From Alentia gelatinosa (taxonomy: Eukaryota; Annelida; Polychaeta; Phyllodocida; Polynoidae), in NCBI GenBank assembly GCA_950022655.1, contig OX465582.1, forward strand, positions 88,103,801 to 88,167,800: a DNA stretch of 64,000 nucleotides. The letters are read 5' to 3'. The notes under the pieces were generated by a model. The model did no database searches. It was not told where the DNA came from and was given only the letters and a program-made list of their open reading frames with translations. Below, piece by piece: positions 44,801 through 56,800 of the stretch (positions are counted from its first letter, which is position 1; every line of letters starts with the position of its first letter). Made by a program: the position numbers and the translations under genes.

Positions 44801-47800
44801 TCTTTCCCCCTCCCCTATACCTCCAATTCCTTCCAACTCCTGGGGGGCTTCCTTGATCTCATAGTAATTAATTATTGGTGGAACTTGTATTAAGTTCTAA
44901 ATGCGTCCACCTGCTAATTTGGCCTTCAAAGGCCAATATTTCTATTTCAAAATGCACTCTTAGCTCTTGTTTACTAGCGACTTCGTCGATTTGTATTTAG
45001 CTAACACCTACCCCCTCCCCACTTCCCCCTACGTTGGGCCACTAGCAGGTGAATGGGAAACCATCGTAAACTTGTGGTTATCATTTTGTATGACACTGGT
45101 GCTTGAGCTGATCATCAGCGATCAGGACTCTATGAATTGACACCAGCGAAAGGGTGAGATCTCATTGCATTCTCTCAAGGGAAGGAGATTGGAAAACTAC
45201 AGTTCAAAATTATGTTTTCAGTACAGCTAAAAACAAATCATAAGAATAGAAGTACATCTGTGTAGAGAAAAACAAAAAAAGATAGCAGGATTCAGTTAGG
45301 CCCTTTACTATATACCTACTGCCGTAAGTGACTTAAATACTACACGCTGCTGTCCACCATGTATGGCACAGCCATGCAGTAAGTTAGGGTTCATTTCACG
45401 GTCGTAACGGATATAATTACAACGTCGATATTTAAAAATGGCTGACGTTTATCGCTTCGACATCGGTAACGTTAACGTTAGAGTACATAAAGAAGACTTA
45501 TTGAAATACTGTGAAATCAAAAGAACATGAATAAATTACAGAAAAACTTCGAAGTACAGTAATAAAAACCTGAATAAACATGGTAAGGACCTTAAAAACA
45601 GGAGTGCAATGAGAGAGCAACCACTTTGTTTTCTTCCCGACGGTTTCTGGCCGGTTTCCGGCCGGTTTCCAAGTGACAACAAATGTTGCTATGCTGGTTG
45701 CTATGTGCGTTGCTATGTGAAAACGTCACAGCCGCATTCCAAGGACGAAGCGAAAGCTAGGGTTCACATTGATCGTTCTGTGCCCAAATTCGATTTAAAA
45801 TGGCTCTTACAACTTGAATAAGGTAAGAATATGAATGTTTTGGAGGCATATAGTAAAGATAAAACGTTGTACCTGTAAACGTAAAAATTTTGATCCTCAC
45901 TCGGGCCCCTAGCACGTTTACAACTCGGTGTAAACACCTCGTTGTAATCGTGCTAGGGCCCAAGTTCGGATCGAAATTTTTACGTTTACAATTACAGGAA
46001 CATCGTTTTATTACTTTACGAGAATCTCACTCGTGGCTCTTCAGTCTCCATGCCTAGGTCTGGTTCACTCTGTCTCTATGTACGGGAGACACTCCAAGCG
46101 GATACTACCAGGATCATAGTTTTTTAGATATAGTAGGTAATTAGAGCATGCTCTCACAATATACAGTAGAACCCCGCCTAACGGACACCCTGCTTTAACA
46201 GACACCCTGCGTTAACAGACACCTTTGCTCGGAACAGATTCCCCTATTAGATGTTTATTTAACCCTGTGTAAGCGGACACCCTGTGTAAGCGGTCACTAT
46301 GGCCCGGAACGGAGGGTGTCCACTTACATAGGGTTCTACTGTAATTCTGTATATACATTTCCCAGGGTTCGTACAGAGCCTGAAAAAGCCTGGAATTATG
46401 CTTTTGGGTTTTCCAGGCCTGGAAAAGCCTGGAATTCTTACAGAGAGCCTGGAAAAACCTGGAAGAGCCTGGAAAATTGAGTTTTGCATAAAAACAATAT
46501 TTTTAGTTTATGGAATTCTGGTCATTATTAGCTTTCTTAAACTACGTTACCTGATTGCCTATGATATTTCAGTGACTTGGATTAAACAGTTCCAAAAATC
46601 CTTTATTAGACCATGTATAGCATATTTCTGATAATATAGTATGGATTTGATTATTAGTTTTCATATTTAGAAATGGCAATACAAAAATTGAAGATGACTA
46701 TCCCACACCACTGAAATTCCACAGGTAATAAGGAAGATCAGGAAATTTTCACTAAATTTGGTGATGAATTAGACATGGTTTTAAAAACAGCGATCAGATA
46801 TGAAATGCACCCGTATGAAAAAAAACTATGACTTTTTATTCATTAGCAAGATGGTATTGATTCATATTGTTATGTGCCTGGAAAAAAAATATTAGAGCCT
46901 GGAAAAGCCTGGAAAAAGCCTGGAATTTTATTGGGCTGTCTATGTACGAACCCTGATTTCCTAAATGTTAGAGTGGTCACTTATAGACTTCCAGCATGCT
47001 GAAAAAACTACCCCGTCACTACCTGTGTGCTTATTCACTTTGATATTGGGAGAAATGCAGGGTGCCAGTGTCTCAGTGTCTTAGAGGCATGCCCAGCTGA
47101 CTACGACCAATCACTCGAGACTGAAATATCTCAAGACCCACTGGTGCTTGATATGTTTCGATCCTGGGCTCAGGCAGTTACAGAAATGGCAAATTGACAT
47201 GGTGCAAGTTGGTTACAGAAATAATCCATAGACGGAATGGAACCTAAACCTTTTAATTGTTATTCATTTATAATTGCACACTCATTCATCAATGATGAAC
47301 ATACCATTTGCTCCTAGTCTCCATTGGGGCCATCCATGAAGTATGTATGCAGAATATCTGACAATTTTGATCACCCCACCCCACTCCAAATCTTGTATGC
47401 AATAGAACAAAGAAGGAGCATACACAAAACTTTCAATTTTTTAAACCCTCCCCCCTCTTCCACCCCCTGATTGCGTACGGGACATACTTTATGGAAGGCT
47501 CCATAGGCTTAATATTAGGAACTCATACTCCATGGCCATGAAAGTAGTGTACCCAATACTCAAGGGCTAATTGGGTGAGTTATTCTAAAATCGATAATGT
47601 TCCTGATCATGTATACAGGGTGAGATAAAATCAGAAACCTACTCGATGAAAATAACTTGGCCAGCACTCCAACGAGTTTGACCCCAAATTTAACCACAAA
47701 GTACAAAATGTAATTCATGAAGCGAAGCTGAGTGGATTACTGTGAGGTTAAAGGGACCAAGTTATTTTCATCTGGTGAGTCCCTTTCTAATCAGGCTAAT

Positions 47801-50800
47801 ATCGCGATATCTCGTAGTCCGTTCACAGACCACAATACTAAATCAAGAAATATTGAGATAGGTATGAATATGTCAGAAATTTGACATAGAGGAGTTTATA
47901 CAAGAAATTCCAAACGAAATCTTTTCAGAAAAAATACAGAACCAGCAACTAAATAAATAATATTAGTGGCAAAGGAAAATGAGAGAAAAATGCAGAACAG
48001 GTACTGTTAGACTATATAGCAAATAGACAGAATCTGGAGACGACAAAAAAAGATGAGAGAGGTGGGCGTTTTCAAAAATTGGCTAGAGGACGCCAATGCC
48101 AATTGCGAAATTGAGACAATTCCAGCGATTCCCTAAATGTATAACTTTGCATCTTCCTTCTGGAAGTGACCAAAAAAGACATGGAGACAAATACGAACCA
48201 GGGGCCTGTTTAAAAACCTATGATCGTACATGAAGACCCTTTTCTGTACCTCGTACAAGGGTTATCGTTTGATGATATTTAAGTCTGTACGCTAAGATAG
48301 TATTAAGCCGTCCATAAGGTCATCCATATGTGTTGAATAAAGTTGATCCACATCATTCCTGGGTCTCTAAGGCATACAGAAAATGGTCTACATGTACGAT
48401 CCTAGATTATTAAACGTCCCCCAGACTCTTTAACTTCGTTTTTTTCCTAGCATAAAGCGTTATTTGAATGGGAAACAATACAAAAATACAAATAGAACCT
48501 GTCTACCTTGGATGAGTTTAAAAGAACCGTTTTAAGCAGTCGCTAGAAAGACCCAAAGGGAGAAGACCTCGGAAATAAGCCAAACAGGGTACGTGATTAT
48601 TTTCAAATAATATAATTTTCATATTTATAAGCTTGTCATGTTGAATAAATGTGACTGTGGCTCCTTATGAATTTATTGATATACTGCTCGGCATAAATAC
48701 CTCGGTCCGTACAAACCGTAAATTACCATCTCATTCTGTGAATTGTACAGCATGGTCAGGACATTCTATATAACTACTCATAGCTATTTGGCTGTACATT
48801 GTATATCAGTGTGACGATTTTTGTAATCGTATTATTACAAATACTGGCAGAAATATCTAAAATATTTTCTACATTTTTGTTTATTTATTAGTGTGATCCG
48901 TTGACCCCTGAAGAGGAGGAAAACCTAGTGGAAAGCGGAGCATTTAATCCGGATTGTCAGAAAGGGTTACAAAATATGATATCACCACAAAATGCTTTGG
49001 CTTACGGGGAAAAAATGAGATTCGTTAGCTACTGCGGGGAAATTTGAAGCAAAAAAAAAGCCAAACAGAAAATCAACAGTAAAGTTTTCAGAATATTTGA
49101 CAAAATCAAGGGCCGGAGACACAAAACATACCAGAGCATTCAATCCTACGTTATTAGTCTGCTGTCTTAAGGTGTGATTCCACCGGGCCATGCTATATAT
49201 CCCGATCATTCCCGATTCGATGACTCTGTAGATTGGGATGAATTGTGTGTGAATATCTGGTTGAATCATGGCAGTGGAAAAGCCCCCTTTGAGCGATGAT
49301 AGGGCTACACACATAGGGATAAATACACAAGCAGATCTTACAAGATTTATCCCGATTCAGCAAGATGTAGCAAGGTGCTACAAGACACAGCCCGACCTTG
49401 CCCAACAAAAATCATAGTGCTGTTGGAATCAGCACTTAAAGATGGGTCTCCACTGTACCGATTCATGTTCTCCCCCTAGTTCTCTCCCTGTTCTTCACCA
49501 GATCATGTAGTTATACATAGTGCAACGCTGTGTGTCTGCTAGCACTTCCTACAGACATTGTACTTAAGGACTTAAGATTCTTTGCGAACCAAACTGGGGC
49601 CTGTTTTTCAGTCACAACAATCGTTATGGGCGACGTGTTTTTGCCGTCAGTGTTCGATAGACACAACACTTTAGTGAATAGGCGATATGTCGTGAGTCTA
49701 AGAGGCATAGGGCAGCCAAACGTGTTTTTCAGTCACGACAATCGTGGGGTCACGTGATTGAAATTGTCGCCCAAAGTGTCGTCCGTTCATGACACCTATG
49801 GACATGTCGTACAGAATGCGCAACTTCACTTCCCGTTCGAATTAAGTTATGAAATTTTAACACGAGTAAGGTATACAAATAACCTATAATCGTCCTAAAT
49901 ATGAAGAAAATCGGCTGCACCGTTCCGAAGCTATAGGTGTTTGAATTTCGTCATAGCAATCGGCTGCTCTGGTGGCCAGTGTATTTTCCCGATGCCTCCG
50001 CTGATTTCCGCTCTCCTCCCAGATCTTTCGCAGCACGAGCGTAGGATATCTGCTAGGAGAGTACGCATCGGGAGGTGGGAGGGTGACTGGCCACCAGAGC
50101 AGACGATTGCTATGACGAAATTAAAACGCCGATAACTTCGGAACGCTCTTCTTCATATTTGGAACGATTATAGTTCATATGTATCCCTTACTCGTGTTAA
50201 AATTTCACTGCTTAATTCCGTCGGGAAGTGGAGAAATCTTCTATATACGCACAGTGATGTGTTATAGAACCTAAGACAGTTCTGTACTTTTTCTTTTTTT
50301 TAAAGTTTTTATTTATACTGGAGGTAGTGCCTAGGTACAGCTGTACCTATCTTCCGGCAGCTCCAGTGTTATTCAGTTATCTTTCTGCGAGTGCCTACAG
50401 AGTAGGCTTACAGGGCATGCGGTTCATTAGTTTGATACATACATACAAACATACATACATACATATATATGGGTAGGAATGTCCCAAAAAAACACTGCCA
50501 ATCCTTTTCAACATTTAAATACAGATATATTATCTCAGATACATGTTTGGTAATACCACATATGATCACTTTTCAAACGATTTGATAGTACAATATAAAC
50601 TAGTTTTAGTTGGTTTCTGGAAGGTAGTTCACTATAGCTACCTTAGTTTTGGTTGTTCAGTTTGGCTTTAAGTGTGTTTTTTATATAATGTACAAATTGG
50701 TCTTCATCATATATTTTTCGTGTTGCTGACGTTAGCTGATTCCAACGTGTGGTGGTTTGGTATTCGATTGATTCTTTATATTTGTTGGTTCTGATCAGCG

Positions 50801-53800
50801 TTCTACATTTTAGGACTGGACCGTTGTGTAGGCGGGTTGGTTGAAGTGTCTCGTCTAGATACCAGGCATTTCGTGATCTTTTAAATGCTTCCTTGAGTAT
50901 CTGTGCGTCTCTTCTGTCTGAGAGACAGTTAATTCCAAATGATTTATGGAGCATAATATTTGGAATGTGTGCATGGTTTCTAGTATTACTGTTATAACAT
51001 ACTCGTAGTGCACGGTTCTGCACTCTCTGCATTTTGGTAGTTAATGTGCTGTTAGTGTTATGGTATAGTACGCTTCCGTAGTCGAGAAACGGCAGTATTT
51101 TGGTTTTATATATGGTAGCAGCTTGTCTGCGATTCAGATATTTTCTTATATAAGATAACAAGTGGGTATGGTATGCTGCCTTCTTGATTGAGCTATTGAT
51201 ATGTTCTTTGTAACTCAGTGTTCCATCAAGGGTTACCCCTAGGTATTTGAAGCTTTTAACTTGCTGTAGGGGTGTTTGATCTAGTGTTATGTGGATTTGG
51301 CTGGTTTTGTTCAGTTGGTGTTTTGAACCAAATGCCATTGTTTTCGTTTTTTTTTTATTTATTGTGAGTCAGTTTAGGCAGCACCATTGACTTATTTTGG
51401 ACAAATCACTTTGTAGTTTGTTTGAGATTGCGTCCTTGTCAGTTCCTGATATGTAGATGACAGCGTCATCGGCATATAGTTTTATTTTGGTGTGCTCAAG
51501 TACATGTTCTAGGCTTTTGATGAAGCCGAGAAAGAAGAGTGGTCCTAAGGTGGAACCTTGCGGCACTCCACATGTTATGGGTCGGGGGTTTGATTTGGAG
51601 TTGTTCGCTATGGTACACTGAGTTCGATTTGTTAAATAGTCTTTTATCCAATTTAAGTTAGTGTTAGTTATACCTAATAGTTTTAATTTGTTAAATAGGA
51701 TTTCATGGTGGACAGTGTCAAAGGCTTTGGTGAAATCTATGAAGGTTGCTATTGTTATTTCTTTATTATCTAGGCTATTGAGAATATCGTCTGTGAACTG
51801 GGCTATCGATTGTGTGGTTGAATGCTTGGCACGGAAACCTCCTTGGTTCTTACTGAGCAGTTGGTATTGTTCTATGTGGTTTGTGATGTGCTTGTGTATG
51901 AGTTTTTCTAGGCATTTGCCAGGTAGGGGCAGTAGTGAGATAGGACGCAAGTTGTTTACTTCTTTATTGAAGCCTGGTTTGGGTATCGGTATGACGCTAG
52001 CACTCTTTCATTTATCAGGAAAGGTTGTTAAATTAAATAGGTGCGTAACTTCGGGTATCAACACTTCAAAACAGTCTTTCAGGACTTTGGTAGTTACTCC
52101 TTCAATTGATGATGATTTAGTTACATCAATATCTTTAACGACGTCCTTGACTTCATTTTGTGTTAGATTTATTGTGTCCATGGGTGTATCTATCCCTTCC
52201 TGGTTACTGGTCCAGGGCTCATTGAACTTACTCGCAAGTTGTTCCCCTATCGTTGTAAAGTATTTGTTTATGTACTCAGGTACCTCTTTTTCGCTAACTG
52301 CTTCCTTACTTATTTCGTCGTTCAGTTGTATTAGTACTCTTTGGTTTGTGTCAGGTATTAGTTGTTTGATTTTATCCCAGAATTTGTTTGTGTCGTGATG
52401 TTGTTGGTTCTGAATGTAATCTTGTTTGGCTTTGACAATCGCTTTTTTGGTTTGGTTTCTTAGTTCTTTGGCTATTCGCCAGTTGTCCGGCGTGTTCGTT
52501 TTTTGTGCTGTTTGCCATGCTTTATCTTTGTTTAGTATTTGATCTACTATGTCATCAGTTAACCATGGTTCTTGTTTATGCCTTATTTGATGTTTGCGTT
52601 TGGGGCACATTTTATCGAGGTTTTGTTCTATACGTTGTAGCATTTGGTCCCATGCGTTATTTGGGTTTACTTCCTCGTAGAAGGTTCTCCAGTCTTCATT
52701 TCTCATATGGCTGTGCATTGTCTCTTTTTCGTATCTACGATATGTGCGTCCATAGAATTGTTTAATGTAAAATTTATCTTTAGACTTTTTCTTAGTGATG
52801 TAAATACTGCTATGGTCACATAGGTTGTAGTTCATAACGTCAGCTTTCTGAATGTGTTTCATATTCGAGAAAATTAGGTCGATTGTGTTGGCATACCTAG
52901 TGGGTGTTTTGATGTATTGTGTTAGATTCAAACTCGTTTCAAGGCTTTTCAATGATGTTCTTTCTGCGCTTTTGATGTCACTATAATTAACGTTAAAGTC
53001 TCCTAGTATAGTTAGCTCAGCTTTGTACATTGATGTAAGTGTCTTTACCTGTTCCTGTAACGCCTCAAGCACGTATCCATTTTTAGGGGCATGCATACCA
53101 CTCCCCTAAGTTTTAGTTACATGTTTGGTGTATGTTTGCCAACACGGTGTAGATCAGGTTTCTGCTAAATTTAGTCTTTGTTTCCTGCGTTAGATGGATT
53201 CTATCTGTTGTGGTACCACTGTACCTATGTCCCATACGTCCATGTCTGACCTTGTGGACATGTTGACACATTAATGGCGTTTGTAGTGAGTCTACTTGGT
53301 TACTTGCTGCTATGGCTTCATTTATATCTAGAGCTGCCTTGTTTAACTGTTTCTGTTCTTCTAGGAAGGGCTCTCCCCTGTTATTATACATTTTAAACGA
53401 GATGCCTACAAATTCACAGAGTACAATTTTACAGGCGTAGTTTTTTAGTAGCAGTTTGGCTTTTGATAATTCGCTGACAATGTGATTGGTGGATTCATAA
53501 TGGTAGTCAAATGTAGGTACTATATTTCGCCAACCGAGTTTTGTGGAGCAATTGTTTGCCCCGCTCATTAGGTAGATGACATCGTATGTTTTTCGTTGTT
53601 TCAGTTTCGGTATGGCTTTTTCTACTGTATCTGCGATTTTTGCTCCGCGAAAGTACAATACCTCAAAGTCAACATTTGTCATTTGCTGTTTCATTAGTTG
53701 GTCATCAATACGCTGTTTGAAGCCTGCTCCTCTGGAGTCGGCTATAAGTAGTACTTTGAACATGTTTACCGTACCGTGTCCGCAGTTTTCAGTGTGTCAA

Positions 53801-56800
53801 AAGACAGTGTTTATCAAAGTAGGTCAGCTGTCTAAACTATGTGTGACAGGTTGGTACTGCGTGCTACTTATTTCCTTTATACAGTGTCAGTCAGGTTAAT
53901 TTTACCTACGTATTGATGTTTACTCAGTTTCTCTTTGTAGTGGTTTAGAATGCGTCCCATTTCGTTGTTATATCCCGGTTTTGGCACGTCGTTGACGTTG
54001 ATACTTTTTACGTCGTAGATACTGTAGCCGCAGCCATAGGTTGTGTCTCGTGTCGCTTCGTAAAATCTTTCGGTGTCAGTTCCCTCAATGTGACGGTTTT
54101 TTTTTTTTTTGGTTAACTTTATTGGCCTTTCTCCTTACAAGAAGTTCTTCTGGGCAATAATTCGTATCTGTGTAACCAGATAGATTACAGAAAACATTTC
54201 CACATATGTGTTAGTTGGTGATGGGTGATTTGATGTATATGGGGATGAATGAGATGGACAATCGGTTAGCAAAAAGGTTTATCGATCGTAGTAATTAGTC
54301 ACTAACATCCTAGATTATGTTTTTGAAATGTCTCTGGACTATTGGTGGCAGTTTCTCCCATTCTTTGATTCCTCTCCACATTGGACTTCTCTGGTATAAT
54401 GACGTTCTAGGCCTTCGCTGCCTCAGCTTGATACCCTCGCTTCCTCTGGTCGGGTATCGAGCCCCTTCCACATTCTCGGGATCCGCGGCCAGTTTATGTA
54501 TCTGTACTAAGAGTTGTTTCCTCCACTGCAATTCTAACGGTTTTATACGACAAGCTGAATACAGCGCCGCAATTGATTGCCCCCTGATCGATTTGCCTTG
54601 TACCAGTCGCATACCTCGATTATGCAAAACATGTAGCGCCTTTAGATCCTTCCATTTGTACGATCCATTTAGGAATCCACAGTAATTAATGATCGAAACA
54701 ATCGTGGATTGCAGCATCTTGTGTCAAGAGGGACCTTAATTTGCTAAATTTAAATAACCTATTGTGAACAATTTTTGATACTCGTTTTACATTGTGTGAC
54801 CAGGACAGATCGGAGTCAAGGGTTACACCCAGGTAATCAAAACTAGACACTTCATCGATTACCTTACCCTTTACCTTGATTTCAAGTTTGCCCATCTTGG
54901 AGATTTTCTTTATTGCCCCGAACCACATGCTTTTGGTCTTTTTCGCATTTAAAGTTAGAGCACTAGTCGAACACCATTCTACGACACTATCGACATCCGT
55001 TTGAAGAACCCTGCTAGCCTCTTTTGGGTCACCATCTGAGTAGTACAGCACCAGATCGTCCGCATATTGGATAAATTTGGATTTGGTTACAACGGATGGC
55101 AAGTCATTTACGAACATAACGAAAAGCAGTGGTCCAAGGACCGACCCCTGGGGGACACCGAAAGCCATACTGGATTCCGCCGACACTCTCTTATTGATTT
55201 TCAATTTTTGCTTTCTATCTGTTAAATAAGACATTAACCATTCTAAAATATTAGGGGGTATCTTCAATATATGTGCTAATTTTAATAAAAGTATATTATG
55301 GGAAACAGAGTCGAACGCCTTACGGAAATCTATAAAGCATGAGGCTGTAATCAGGGACTCATCTCTGGCTGCATATAAATCACTGGTTAATTTAAATACA
55401 GCATCGTTGGTACCACTCCCGGGTCGAAAGCCGAATTGACGATGATTCAGGGTGTTGGAAATGATCAGCAGATCATAAAGCTCCTGGTGGACCAATTTCT
55501 CCAGTATCTTACTGGGTGCTGGCAGCAGAGAGATGGGTCTCCAATTATCCACCATACTAGCTTGTCCAGCTTTGGGTATCGGTGTTACCGTGGCCGCTTT
55601 CCAAGATTGCAAAAAAGTTGTTTCAGATAATGAATGATTACATATTTCAGTTATTTCCTGGTGGAGTATCATCATGGACTCCTTGATAATTGTTCCAGAT
55701 ATATCCTCATAACCTGATGATTTAGAGACATTGATATCTTTGATTAGTTTAATAACTGTCGCGTTTTGTACTTTGCATTCTAGGTTCGTTACAGCAGTAT
55801 CCCTTTTTATTAGCTCCCTTTTATACTTATCAATTTTGGTTGGTTCGAAGTCATTGTACAGGTTTAGGCCAATAGTAGCAAAAAACTCATTCATATAATC
55901 GGCTAAGCTTTCTTCATCTATGGTTTTGCCAGTTTCAGGATCTATTAATTGACAGGTAGGGCGGGAAACGTTGGGATTTATTAGATCGTTTATTAAGTAC
56001 CAGAATTTTTTGGGATCCTTTCTCGTCTCGGCCAATTTATCTAGACAGTATTTACTTTTTGAATTTTTTAACGTGTAACTTATCTCCCTAGACAATCTTC
56101 TTATCTTGTTTAGCAACTCAGGGTATCTGTTCCTAGCATGTTCTTTAACCAAGTTCCTTCGTCTTGATATCATTGCAATTATTTCCTCACTGATCCAAGG
56201 ATATCTCTTGTTTTTAAAACGCATTTCTCTAATTGGGCAAAACGATTCCAGATATGACCTTATCTTTGATTCTAAGAACTGCCACTTCTCATCAGCATTA
56301 CTCAATCTCTTATAAATATCCCAGTCCACTTCCATTAGGTACTCTTTTAGTTTTTCATAATTATGTTTGTGATAACTACGCCCAGAGAACTTTATGGACC
56401 CAACTTTTGCCTTGTTGTACTTTCGTATGGCATAGGTGGGCAAATGGTCACTAGTTAGTTCTGGTAACACCCCGCTATCACTGACACAGGTGCAATTTGT
56501 ATACATGTGATCTATTGCGGTGCCTTCCCGTGCATTAGGTCTTGTGACTGTTGTGATCAGTTGTTGTAGCCCAGTTTCCCTTATAAATGCCTTAGTGGTT
56601 GCATACTCGTTCGATGCTTTGTTTGATCCACTGGTGTTGTTCGAGCTTGAGGCTAACTACCTCTTCTAGTTGTTTAAGTTCGGTTCGCTTCCACTCTGGA
56701 TCTCGTTTGATGCGGCGTGTGATGGATTTCAGTGCGTACGGGTTTTGCATCTTCCTGATCTGCGTGAGGGCTGCGAAGTCATCGTGGTGTTTTGCAAGGC

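Noticed and set aside
51661..52398. 245-codon plus-strand frame
   Set aside because: Antisense shadow of the reverse-transcriptase frame of element A.
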